Below are positions 24,478 through 32,624 of a stretch of 64,000 nucleotides of DNA, piece after piece. The DNA comes from an uncultured bacterium. GTDB taxonomy: Bacteria; Patescibacteriota; Minisyncoccia; Phycocordibacterales; UBA9973. Both the position numbers and the translations under genes were made by a program. The stretch's first letter is position 1; each line of letters starts with the position of its first letter. The notes beneath the pieces are model-generated. The model was not told where the DNA came from, ran no database searches, and saw only the letters and a program-made list of their open reading frames with translations. Location: positions 25,290 to 89,289 of the forward strand of contig CAIJZZ010000030.1 in NCBI GenBank assembly GCA_903825255.1. Direction: 5' to 3'.

Positions 24478-25455
24478 ATGCAAACCAAAACAGCTGAATT
24501 TGTGAGTCCAGGTCATCCAGACAAAATCTGTGATTTTATTGCAGATTCTATTTTAGATGCTTATTTGGCGGAAGATAAAGAAAGTCGAGTCGCTATTGAA
24601 GTGATGGGTGGACATAAGTTGATTACGATCAACGGAGAAGTGACGAGTACAAGTAAACCGAGCCTAGAATTTATAGTAAAAAAGATAGTTGGAGAAGATT
24701 ATAAAATAGTTGTGAATATTGCTGAGCAAAGTCAGAGTATCGCGCAAGGAGTAGATACTGGAGGTGCTGGTGATCAAGGCATAATGAAAGGCTATGCAAT
24801 AGCAGAGACAGAGACGATGATGCCCCGTGAATACGAATTAGCACGAGATTTATGTCAGAAAATTTATGCGAAATATCCATATGATGGAAAAACACAAGTA
24901 ACTATAGAAGGAAATAAAATAAAAACAGTGGTCGCTAGTTTTCAAAATACTAAAAATATAGAATTATTGGAATTAGTAAAAAGTATAATTACGCAGTCTG
25001 AGATCGCCCTGTCGCTCTCGAGCGACGGGGTTCAATATTTAATTAATCCGGCAGGTGAGTGGACGCAAGGAGGTTTTGAAGCAGACGCAGGCTTGTCTGG
25101 TCGCAAATTAATTGTGGACAATTATGGACCAGAAATTCCGATCGGTGGTGGTTCTTTTTCTGGAAAAGATTATACAAAAGTTGATCGTAGCGGAGCGTAT
25201 GTCGCTCGTAAAATTGCAGTTGATTATATAAAAAGTGGTAAAGCCAAAGAAGTATTTGTGAAGTTGGCCTATGCGATAGGAAAATCAGAACCTGTAATGG
25301 CCGTGGCTATTCTAGATGGTAAAGAAAAAAAAATTGAAGGTTATGATTTGAGTCCAACTGGTATCAGAAAATTACTAAATCTAGACCAAGTTCAATTTGC
25401 CAAAACTTGTCAGTGGGGCCACTTCGGCCATTCTGAATTTCCTTGGGAAAAATAA
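24478..25455 (+). CDS. metK: S-adenosylmethionine synthetase, compact form
   Basis: 325 aa, against about 385 usual. It retains the methionine/ATP motifs FVSPGHPDKICDFIADSILD, GAGDQGIMKGYA and the phosphate-binding GGGSFSGKDYTKVDRSGAYVARKIA. The enzyme makes SAM from methionine and ATP. The central part is compressed. A GC-rich palindrome (25007-25030) is translated as ALSLSSDG between the second and third domains, where most family members have different sequence. It follows aguA by 12 bp and converges with cysS, with 2 bp between stops. Confidence 0.93.
   Translation: MQTKTAEFVSPGHPDKICDFIADSILDAYLAEDKESRVAIEVMGGHKLITINGEVTSTSKPSLEFIVKKIVGEDYKIVVNIAEQSQSIAQGVDTGGAGDQGIMKGYAIAETETMMPREYELARDLCQKIYAKYPYDGKTQVTIEGNKIKTVVASFQNTKNIELLELVKSIITQSEIALSLSSDGVQYLINPAGEWTQGGFEADAGLSGRKLIVDNYGPEIPIGGGSFSGKDYTKVDRSGAYVARKIAVDYIKSGKAKEVFVKLAYAIGKSEPVMAVAILDGKEKKIEGYDLSPTGIRKLLNLDQVQFAKTCQWGHFGHSEFPWEK
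25007..25030 (+). repeat. Palindromic repeat, family I, copy inside metK
   Basis: Stem CCCTGTCGCT / AGCGACGGGG around a CTCG loop, with one G-U wobble. It is a near copy (21/24, inverted) of the element in the VirD4-like gene. It is in frame and strikingly GC-rich relative to its surroundings. Confidence 0.75.
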
Positions 25456-25457
25456 AT

Positions 25458-26831
25458 TTAGATTTTAGAAATTACTACTCCTAGAGGCGTATCTTTGATT
25501 TCATAACCGAGTGAATTTATTTGTACGCGAAGTTCGTCAGATTTTTTGAAATCTTTATTTTTGCGAGCGAGAGCTCTAGCTTCAACCAATTTATTTATTT
25601 CTTTTGGAATTTTATCTTCTTTCAGATCTTTAAAACCCAAACCTAAAACTTTATCAAAATCTAAAATAGTCGCTTTTTTATCAGCATTGGAAATTTTTTC
25701 ATCTTTTATTAAATCCCATAGTAGGGTCAGAGCTAGAGGGGTATCTAAGTCGTCTCCAATATATTCTTTAAATTTAACTTGGTAATCATTATTAATTTTT
25801 CCTATAGGCTTCCCGAGCCCTTTATATAACCCATAAAGACGTTTTAAGGCGATTTCCGAGCCCTCAAGAGCTTCCCAGTTGAAGTTTACTTTTGTTCTGT
25901 AATTAGCCATTAAAAGCCAAAAACGATAGGCGAGTGGGCTGATATTTTTTGATTTCAAACTTTCAAGTCTTAAAAATTCACCAGAAGATTTAGCCATTTT
26001 TTCTCCACCAATGTCGACGAATTCATTATGCATCCAAAATCTGACAAAAGGTTTTTTGCCAGTTGCACATTCTGATTGAGCGATTTCATTAGTATGATGC
26101 ACGGGTATATGATCGATGCCTCCAGTATGAATATCAAATTGTTCACCCAAAAATTTTATTCCCATTGCGGAACATTCGATATGCCAACCTGGGAAGCCAA
26201 TACCCCAAGGAGATTTGAAACCAATTTTTTGATCAAATTTCCAAAGTGCAAAATCTTCAGGATTTTTCTTTTCAGAATTTTCGGCAATTCTTGCGCCAGA
26301 TTCTCCCCAGACTCTTTTTCCACCCCAAAGTATTCCATAGTCTGGCATTTTTGAAACATTAAAATATATTCCATCATTGGTTTTATATGTATAGCCTTTT
26401 TGTTGTAATTTCTTTATTAAAGCGATATCTTCTTTGACATAATCACTGGCAAAAAGCATTTTTTGTGGCATTTCAATATTCAGATTTTTTAGATCCATTT
26501 TGAAATTTTTAGCATAAAATTCTGCGAGCACACGCATATTTTTAAGTGTTAATTTTTTTCCTTCACGCAAGAGTCCTTTGGTCATTTTATCTTCACCCAG
26601 ATCTGCATCACTCGTTAGGTGTCCGATGTCAGTAATATTCATTATTTGTTTTACTTTGAAACCATTATATTTTAAGGTTCGGCATAAAATATCCGCAAAA
26701 ATATAAGCGCGTAAATTACCGATATGAGCATAATAATAAACAGTCGGACCGCATGTATACATCCGTACCTTTTTAGGTTCAATTGAGGAAAATTCTTCTT
26801 TTTGTTTAGTTAAAGTATTATAAAACTTCAT
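25458..26831 (-). CDS. cysS: Cysteinyl-tRNA synthetase
   Basis: 457 aa from MKFYNTLTKQKEEF; the frame extends 13 residues further, but this start matches the family. It has MYTCGPTVYYYAHIGNLRAY, containing the first zinc ligand Cys and the HIGH-like HIGN. WHIECSAMG and HHTNEIAQSE supply the other ligands, and KMAKSSGEF is the KMSKS loop. It charges tRNA-Cys. Cysteine supply would matter for the very Cys-rich ZRP proteins, though no special link is shown. The start overlaps the end of the upstream transporter gene by 14 bp. Confidence 0.95.
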   Translation of the reverse strand: MKFYNTLTKQKEEFSSIEPKKVRMYTCGPTVYYYAHIGNLRAYIFADILCRTLKYNGFKVKQIMNITDIGHLTSDADLGEDKMTKGLLREGKKLTLKNMRVLAEFYAKNFKMDLKNLNIEMPQKMLFASDYVKEDIALIKKLQQKGYTYKTNDGIYFNVSKMPDYGILWGGKRVWGESGARIAENSEKKNPEDFALWKFDQKIGFKSPWGIGFPGWHIECSAMGIKFLGEQFDIHTGGIDHIPVHHTNEIAQSECATGKKPFVRFWMHNEFVDIGGEKMAKSSGEFLRLESLKSKNISPLAYRFWLLMANYRTKVNFNWEALEGSEIALKRLYGLYKGLGKPIGKINNDYQVKFKEYIGDDLDTPLALTLLWDLIKDEKISNADKKATILDFDKVLGLGFKDLKEDKIPKEINKLVEARALARKNKDFKKSDELRVQINSLGYEIKDTPLGVVISKI

Positions 26832-27840
26832 TTTGTTTAAACTCATTTCGATAAATTGAGATAAGAGCATAGAGTAAGCTGACTGCTAGTGGACCGATCA
26901 ATATTCCGACAGGTCCTAATAAGGCAATGGCTCCAATGATTGCAAAGAGAATTAAAAAAGATGAAACATCTACTTTTTTTCCAATTAAAACAGGAGCTAA
27001 AAAATTATTTACTAATATGGAGGTTATAACTGACCAAAGTAATAAACAAATTGCGCCCAATACATTTCCTGTGAAATAAAGGAAAATCATACCTGGAACA
27101 GAAATAAATGCTGTGCCAAAAACAGGGATAATTGATACCACGACGGCTACCAACCCCCAAAGTGCTCCATTCGGTACTCCAAAAAGAGCAAAACCAATTC
27201 CGGTGATGATACCTTGAATCAAAGCAATCAAAGCAACACCCTTTAACATACCGTCTATTGTTTTTGAAAGTCTTGAAAGAATTTTTTGATCATCAGTTTC
27301 TGATAAAGGAATCAATAAAGATAATTTCCTTTTCCATTCATCTCCATCTTTCAAAAAATAAAAAATAGCGATAAGTAAAAGAATAAATGAAAAGAAAGTA
27401 GAAACCGCACTACTAAAGATATCAGTAATATTATTTGAAATAAATGAAATAAAAGCAGAAGCTTTTTCTTCTATATTAAAATTAATACCAGCTGGTAAAA
27501 GATGATTTATTTTAGCTCCAATAATGCTTATAAAAGAATTTGTATTTCCATTTATTACCACAGAATGATAAACAATTTGAGACTGATTGAGAATAATGAC
27601 TCCAATTGCTAAAAGAGGACCGCAAACTATTATGGCAAAGATTATAACGGTTAAAATAGAGGATAACCAATTAGGAAACTTTATTTTTTTAAACCATTTA
27701 AAGATAGGATAAAGCACTACGGCTAGACAAGCACCAAGTATTATCACAATCCAAAAAGGACGAAAAATCAAAAAAGTAAAAATGAACGTAGCTAATAAAA
27801 GTCCAAAGAAAAAGTACCTTTCCATTATTTTTGTTTGCAT
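26818..27840 (-). CDS. AI-2E/PerM-family membrane transporter
   Basis: 340 aa with seven or eight predicted membrane helices, starting MERYFFFGLLLATFIFTFLIF a few residues after the first Met. The family signature region LFGVPNGALWGLVAVVVSIIPVFGTAFISVPG and the C-terminal AIIGAIALLGPVGILIGPLAVSLL identify the AI-2E family transporters. Members export diverse small molecules or act in sodium/proton exchange; the substrate cannot be told here. A periplasmic or extracellular soluble stretch lies at about 90-160. It has an extended -10 promoter on the reverse strand. Confidence 0.88.
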   Translation of the reverse strand: MQTKIMERYFFFGLLLATFIFTFLIFRPFWIVIILGACLAVVLYPIFKWFKKIKFPNWLSSILTVIIFAIIVCGPLLAIGVIILNQSQIVYHSVVINGNTNSFISIIGAKINHLLPAGINFNIEEKASAFISFISNNITDIFSSAVSTFFSFILLLIAIFYFLKDGDEWKRKLSLLIPLSETDDQKILSRLSKTIDGMLKGVALIALIQGIITGIGFALFGVPNGALWGLVAVVVSIIPVFGTAFISVPGMIFLYFTGNVLGAICLLLWSVITSILVNNFLAPVLIGKKVDVSSFLILFAIIGAIALLGPVGILIGPLAVSLLYALISIYRNEFKQNEVL

Positions 27841-27850
27841 ATATGTCTAA

Positions 27851-27859
27851 AGTATAGCA
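27851..27859 (-). promoter_or_regulatory. Extended -10 promoter of the AI-2E-family gene
   Basis: On the reverse strand TGcTATACT, 10 nt before the ATG at 27840. The implied leader is a few nucleotides. Confidence 0.5.
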
Positions 27860-27940
27860 AATATTTGCCTCGCTTCAAAATACTTATGTTTATAAGAAGT
27901 GGGGTTGCAATTTTCTCAAATTTAATATAAGATAAAAACT

Positions 27941-28258
27941 ATGGAATTTGCCGTTATAAAAACAGGTGGAAAGCAGTATAAGGTCTCCGAAGGGGGTCTT
28001 GTTTCCATTGAGAAAATAAAAGGAGAATATAAAAAAGGGGATAAAGTTTCCTTTGACAAGGTTCTCTTAGTTGATGATGGAAAAGATACCACTATTGGCA
28101 CTCCTTATATTACTGGCGCTAAAGTTGAAGCTGAAATTGTATTAATCGGTAGAGCTCGTAAGATTTTGGTGGTCAAATATAAGCAAAAGTCTCGATATTT
28201 ACGACGTAATGGCCACCGTCAGCCTTTCTTTAAAGTAAAAATCCTTTCAATCGCATAA
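27941..28258 (+). CDS. rplU: 50S ribosomal protein L21
   Basis: 105 aa. MEFAVIKTGGKQYKVSEGGLVSIEKI is the standard L21 start and KYKQKSRYLRRNGHRQPFFKVKILSI the conserved C-terminus, matching KKRRRKNYRRKxGHRQ-type tails. L21 binds 23S rRNA. In most bacteria it is followed directly by rpmA (L27); here rpmA is 27 kb away, so the rplU-rpmA pair is broken. The gene ends in a bidirectional terminator shared with recR. Confidence 0.95.
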   Translation: MEFAVIKTGGKQYKVSEGGLVSIEKIKGEYKKGDKVSFDKVLLVDDGKDTTIGTPYITGAKVEAEIVLIGRARKILVVKYKQKSRYLRRNGHRQPFFKVKILSIA

Positions 28259-28287
28259 AAAAACTTAATCAATGATTAGGTTTTTTT
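28257..28287. terminator. Bidirectional terminator between rplU and recR
   Basis: A 14-bp stem of A7-CTTAATC against GATTAGG-T7 with an AAT loop and one wobble. T-runs are present on both strands, serving the two convergent genes. Confidence 0.85.
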
Positions 28288-28900
28288 ATTGCCTATTTTT
28301 GAGGGCATTTTTGAGGGTTTCGTTGTCAGAATACTCAAGTTCAGTGCCAGTGGAGAGTCCGCGGCCGAGAGAGGAGACTTTTATATTGAGTGATTCAGTA
28401 ATTTCTTTTATTTGTCCACGTATATAGAAATCAGTATGATCACCTTGAGGGGAGAGAGAAAAAGCGAGAATTATTTCTTTAATTTCATTTTTATTTTTTT
28501 TAATTTTTTCTTTCAATTCTTCTACTCTGATCCTATTTTTAGTATTTTTCTCGACGATAGGTACGAGTCCACCCAAGACAAAATATTTTCCATGATAGGT
28601 GCGACTTTTTTTAATACTTTCTAAATCAGAATCTTTCTCGACTACCATGAGCATCGTTGTGTCGGTGTGAGGGTTGGCACAAATATCGCAAAGAGTTTTT
28701 TGTTCTCTATCGAAGATAAAAAACCGAAAGCATTCTTTACATTGAGCTACCTCTTTTTTTAAATCTAAAATCAAACTAGCTAAATTTTGAGAGTATGCTC
28801 CACTTCGAGACATAAGAAAATATACAAAACGTCTTGCTTGACGTTCACCAATACCAGGAAATTCTTTAAAAACCTCAGTTAATTTTTCAATAATATCCAT
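28286..28900 (-). CDS. recR: Recombination mediator RecR
   Basis: 204 aa, normal length. It has the N-terminal helix-hairpin-helix (FKEFPGIGERQARRFVYFL), a four-cysteine zinc finger CKECFRFF ... LCDIC, and a Toprim domain (MLMVVEKDSDLESIKKSRTYHGKYFVLGG). The C-terminal SLGRGLSTGTELEYSDNETLKNAL is typical. RecR with RecO/RecF helps load RecA at gapped DNA. It lies 17 bp downstream of dnaB, so the two replication/repair genes are probably co-transcribed. Confidence 0.96.
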   Translation of the reverse strand: MDIIEKLTEVFKEFPGIGERQARRFVYFLMSRSGAYSQNLASLILDLKKEVAQCKECFRFFIFDREQKTLCDICANPHTDTTMLMVVEKDSDLESIKKSRTYHGKYFVLGGLVPIVEKNTKNRIRVEELKEKIKKNKNEIKEIILAFSLSPQGDHTDFYIRGQIKEITESLNIKVSSLGRGLSTGTELEYSDNETLKNALKNRQ

Positions 28901-28917
28901 TTATAAAAATTAATTTA

Positions 28918-30309
28918 TTAAAATTCATCTAACTCATCTTTAAGTTTAGAAGGGGAAAATTCACTCAAACTACTTTTTTCTAAGTTTAAGAAAGTAGTAG
29001 TTTTTTCATCAAAGTAAAGATCCACTTTGCCGGTCGGTCCGTTACGGTGTTTTTCTATTAATATTTCAGCAATATTAGTTTTTTCTGATTCATCTTTTCC
29101 TTTATCTTCTCTATGTATAAACATCACGACATCCGCATCTTGTTCAATAGAGCCTGAATCACGGAGGTCAGATAGTCTTGGCTTACCTCCGCGAGCCTCT
29201 ACTGCACGAGAAAGCTGTGAAAGAGCTAAAACTGGTACATCTAGTTCTTTTGCTAAACTCTTTAAGGACCTAGAAATTTCTGTCACTTGATTGACCATAG
29301 AATCATAATTTTTAGAAGTAGTCATGAGTTGTAAGTAATCGACTACAATTAAGTCCAATCCTTTTTCTGCTTTGAGTCGGCGAGAAACGGCTTTCATTCG
29401 GACGATTGAATTACCTGGTTGATCATCAATATAAATTCTTGCTTTAGATAGTTTATCTAACGAGTCTCGAAGCTGAGAGAATTCTTTATCAGCGGAAAGA
29501 CGACCAGTTCGTAGATTCCAAGCATTCACTCGTGATTCAGCGGAAAGCATACGGTCCACTAATTGTTGTGAAGACATTTCAAGTGAAAATATACCAACTG
29601 ATTTATTATGTAAAATTGCGGACATACGAGCGATATCTAGTGCGAGAGTGGTTTTACCCATTGAAGGTCTAGCAGCTAGAATAATTAAATCTGATTTTTG
29701 TAAGCCAGAGAGAATATTATCTAGATCTCTAAAACCAGTCGGTAGTCCGCGTAAAGCATCTTTATGTTCATGTAATTTTTCTAGTCGTTCCCAAGCTTCT
29801 GGTAGGGCGTCTTTCAAGCTTGTAAATTTTTGATTCTTTGGAGAAGAAACGACACTGAAAATCCTTTTTTCTGCTAAATCTAAAATATCATCCATGTGAT
29901 CATCTCCTTCTTCGAAAGCGAGTTCAGAGACATAGTCAGCGGCTTCAATCAAGCTTCTTAAAATATATTTTTTTTGTACTATTTCAGCATAATGTTTTAC
30001 GTTAGTAGAAGAGGGGACGATTGAGACGATCTCAGCTAGATATTTATTACCACCAATATTTTCTAGTAATTTTTGTTCACCTAGTTTAGTAGAAAGAGAA
30101 AGCATATCGATCGGTTCATTCTTCAAAAATAAATCAAGCATCGCTTGGAAAATTATTTTATGTTTTTCCGCATAAAAAGAATCTGGGTTAACCACATCTT
30201 CTATTTCATGGAGAGCGTCCTTGCGAAGCATAATAGAGCCCAGTACTGCTTTTTCTGAATCGATACTTTGAGGTGGCACGCGTAATTCATTTTTTCTTTT
30301 ATTTACCAT
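28918..30309 (-). CDS. dnaB: Replicative DNA helicase DnaB
   Basis: 463 aa. The N-terminal domain starts VPPQSIDSEKAVLGSIMLRKDALHEI. The C-terminal RecA-like motor has Walker A AARPSMGKTTLALDIA, IFSLEMSSQQLVDRML, Walker B LDLIVVDYLQLM and EISRSLKSLAKELDVPVLALSQLSRAVE. It forms the hexameric fork helicase. No intein is present, although DnaB often hosts them. An extended -10 promoter lies 7 nt upstream of the ATG. Confidence 0.97.
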   Translation of the reverse strand: MVNKRKNELRVPPQSIDSEKAVLGSIMLRKDALHEIEDVVNPDSFYAEKHKIIFQAMLDLFLKNEPIDMLSLSTKLGEQKLLENIGGNKYLAEIVSIVPSSTNVKHYAEIVQKKYILRSLIEAADYVSELAFEEGDDHMDDILDLAEKRIFSVVSSPKNQKFTSLKDALPEAWERLEKLHEHKDALRGLPTGFRDLDNILSGLQKSDLIILAARPSMGKTTLALDIARMSAILHNKSVGIFSLEMSSQQLVDRMLSAESRVNAWNLRTGRLSADKEFSQLRDSLDKLSKARIYIDDQPGNSIVRMKAVSRRLKAEKGLDLIVVDYLQLMTTSKNYDSMVNQVTEISRSLKSLAKELDVPVLALSQLSRAVEARGGKPRLSDLRDSGSIEQDADVVMFIHREDKGKDESEKTNIAEILIEKHRNGPTGKVDLYFDEKTTTFLNLEKSSLSEFSPSKLKDELDEF

Positions 30310-30316
30310 TACAGCT

Positions 30317-30342
30317 ATTCTAGCACGATAGAAAAATTGTCA
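30317..30342 (-). promoter_or_regulatory. Promoter of dnaB-recR
   Basis: On the reverse strand a TTGACA box, about 15 bp, then TGcTAGAAT. The -10 ends 7 nt before the dnaB ATG, implying a leaderless mRNA. Confidence 0.55.
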
Positions 30343-30386
30343 AAATTGAAAAGTTAGCAAAGATGTTATTAAAATGGGGAAAAATA

Positions 30387-30395
30387 TGATAAAAT
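30387..30395 (+). promoter_or_regulatory. Extended -10 promoter of trpS
   Basis: TGaTAAAAT, ending 6 nt before the ATG at 30402. Leaderless layout. Confidence 0.5.
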
Positions 30396-30401
30396 ATTTA
30401 T

Positions 30402-31478
30402 ATGTCTAAAAAGATATTATTATCAGGGGTGCAGCCGTCAGGCCGGCCACATATTGGGAACTATTTTGGGGCAATGAAGCAATTCGTTGACCTACAAGAT
30501 GATTATAAAGCCTATATTTTTATTGCTGACTATCATGCACTCCATTCATTACAGAATCCGAAAGAAATGAAGGAAAATATTATCAATATTTTACTTGATT
30601 ATTTAGCGATTGGTTTAGATCCTAAAAAAGTTACAATTTTTAAACAATCTGATATTTCTGAACATACTGAACTTGCTTGGATTTTTGATACGATTACCAC
30701 AATGCCGAAATTAATGGAAGCTCATGCTTTCAAGGCTCGTGTATCTAAGATTGGTGCAGATGATTTTTTAAAAAAAATGAACGAAAGTAATGTTGAAGAA
30801 GAAAAAGGATGGGAGACATATAAAGATTTTATTAATAGAGTCTTTAAAGATATTGACGTCGGAACTTTTAATTATCCTGTTTTAATGGCAGCTGATATTT
30901 TAATGTATGATGCTGATGTTGTTCCTGTGGGTGCTGATCAAAAACAACACGTAGAAATTGCACGTGACATAGCTAAAAAGTTTAATCATATTTTTGGCCA
31001 AACTTTTAAACTTCCGAAGGAAAAGATTGTTGAGGATGTTTTTACTGAAAAAGGTTCAATGATAGGAATAGATGGAAGAAAAATGAGTAAGAGTTATAAA
31101 AATACTATTCCGCTTTTTGCCTCTGACGAAGAAATTAAAAAAATTACTATGAGTATAGTAACTGATTCAGGTGAGGACGGTGCTATTAATGTTCGCCATA
31201 TTCATTATCCAATTCGTAAATTATTATATCCTAATGAATTAACAGGCGATTATTTTGATAAGCTTTATAGTGAAAATAAACGAAACTATAAAGCCCTTAA
31301 GGAAGCCTTGATTACAGATTTAATATCCTTTATTGCACCACTACGTGAACGTCGAAAGGAATTGGAAAAAGATATTCCGAAAGTATTGAAAATTCTAAAA
31401 GCCGGGGGTGAAGAAGCAAAAAAAATCGCTACCAAAAAAATGACTGAAGTACGGGAGAAAATCGGAGTGAATTTATAG
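30402..31478 (+). CDS. trpS: Tryptophanyl-tRNA synthetase
   Basis: 358 aa. SGVQPSGRPHIGNYFGAMKQF contains the HIGH-like HIGN, and GRKMSKSYKNTIPLF the KMSKS loop. PVLMAADILMYDADVVPVGADQKQHVEIARDIA is the conserved tryptophan/dimer region. It is a class I synthetase acting as a dimer. It is monocistronic, with its own promoter and terminator. Confidence 0.97.
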   Translation: MSKKILLSGVQPSGRPHIGNYFGAMKQFVDLQDDYKAYIFIADYHALHSLQNPKEMKENIINILLDYLAIGLDPKKVTIFKQSDISEHTELAWIFDTITTMPKLMEAHAFKARVSKIGADDFLKKMNESNVEEEKGWETYKDFINRVFKDIDVGTFNYPVLMAADILMYDADVVPVGADQKQHVEIARDIAKKFNHIFGQTFKLPKEKIVEDVFTEKGSMIGIDGRKMSKSYKNTIPLFASDEEIKKITMSIVTDSGEDGAINVRHIHYPIRKLLYPNELTGDYFDKLYSENKRNYKALKEALITDLISFIAPLRERRKELEKDIPKVLKILKAGGEEAKKIATKKMTEVREKIGVNL

Positions 31479-31493
31479 TACCAAAATGCTTTT

Positions 31494-31523
31494 TGACACT
31501 AATTTGACAAAGTGTCATTTTTT
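31494..31523 (+). terminator. Terminator after trpS
   Basis: TGACACT / AGTGTCA, a 7-bp stem with a 10-nt loop, then TTTTTT. Confidence 0.75.
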
Positions 31524-31601
31524 ATATATTATGTGGGTGGAAAATAATTTTTTTGTTTTACTTGAAATTTTAATAGTTTAAACTTTATACTAAATAAATC
31601 T

Positions 31602-32540
31602 ATGAAAAACTTTGCTATCTTATCGGGTTCAGATCCAAACTCAAAAAAATTTGCAAAAAAAATTGCAAAAATTCTTAAGACCAGTGTTACTTATGTTAAA
31701 ATGACTGATTTCTCTGATGGAGAATTTAAGCCAAAAATAACAAAAAGTGTACGTGGAAAAATTGTATTTATAGTACAATCCACAAACATTCCATTAAGAA
31801 ATTTATTTGAAATACTTTTATTGGGAGATGCATGCATGAGGGCATCTGCTTTATCTATTATTGCCGTAATACCATATTATGGTTTTGCTAGGCAGGACAG
31901 AAAAGATGAAGCAAGAGTCCCTATTACTGCAAAAGTAATAGCAAATTTGCTTCAAGCTACATTTTTTAACAGAGTAATCTGTATGGATTTACACTCAGAT
32001 CAAATTCAAGGATTTTTTAATATTCCAGTGGATCACTTATACGCATCAAGCGTTTTTGTGAAATATATTAAAAAACTTAAATTAAAGAATCTAATTATGG
32101 CTTCTGCTGACGCTGGTGGTGCAAAGCGAGCTGGGAGTTATGCAAAATTTCTTAACACAGATTTTGTTATCTGTCATAAGCAAAGAAGTGGACCCAATAA
32201 AGTTGAGAAAATAATTATTATTGGAGACGTAAAAGGGAAGGACGTTGTTTTTATTGACGATCTTGCTGATACAACAAATACTATAATAAAAGCTACAGAA
32301 GAAGCCTATGCACAGGGAGCAAATAGTGTGAGGGCATTATGTTCACATCCTGTTTTGTCTGGAGGAGCTTATTCTAAAATTGAAAAAAGTCAGTTAGTAG
32401 AATTTATTGTAACTACAACACTTCCTTTAAAAGAAAATATTAAAAAAATCAATGTACTTTCGGTTGAGGAAGAATTTGCTCATGCAATTAGTTGTGTAGT
32501 GAATAATAGATCAATAAGTTCAAGGTATAAAGTTTCCTAA
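31602..32540 (+). CDS. prs: Ribose-phosphate pyrophosphokinase, Bacteroidota-like
   Basis: 312 aa, normal length. The family motifs are present: FSDGEFKPKI, VIPYYGFARQDRKDEARVPITAKVIANLL, MDLHSDQIQGFFNIPVDHL and the PRPP-binding loop VVFIDDLADTTNTIIKAT (usually DDxxDTxGT, so Gly is replaced by Asn). It makes PRPP for nucleotides, His and Trp. The MDLHSDQIQGFFNIPVDHL stretch and NSVRALCSHPVLSGGAY strongly recall Bacteroidota enzymes, hinting at lateral transfer. This is by memory only. A promoter with TATACT lies 10 nt upstream and a terminator follows. Confidence 0.93.
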   Translation: MKNFAILSGSDPNSKKFAKKIAKILKTSVTYVKMTDFSDGEFKPKITKSVRGKIVFIVQSTNIPLRNLFEILLLGDACMRASALSIIAVIPYYGFARQDRKDEARVPITAKVIANLLQATFFNRVICMDLHSDQIQGFFNIPVDHLYASSVFVKYIKKLKLKNLIMASADAGGAKRAGSYAKFLNTDFVICHKQRSGPNKVEKIIIIGDVKGKDVVFIDDLADTTNTIIKATEEAYAQGANSVRALCSHPVLSGGAYSKIEKSQLVEFIVTTTLPLKENIKKINVLSVEEEFAHAISCVVNNRSISSRYKVS

Positions 32541-32560
32541 AAGATTGTTTTTAAAATAAT

Positions 32561-32597
32561 AAGAGCATCAATAGTTAATGTTGACGCTCTTTTTTTA
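32561..32597 (+). terminator. Terminator after prs
   Basis: AAGAGC-a-TCAA pairs with TTGA-c-GCTCTT, one mismatch, 9-nt loop, then a T-run. It sits directly upstream of the aspS promoter. Confidence 0.8.
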
Positions 32598-32609
32598 TTG
32601 CCAATTTTA

Positions 32610-32618
32610 TGATATATT
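32610..32618 (+). promoter_or_regulatory. Extended -10 promoter of aspS
   Basis: TGaTATATT, ending 6 nt before the ATG at 32625. Leaderless layout. Confidence 0.5.
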
Positions 32619-32624
32619 TTAAGA

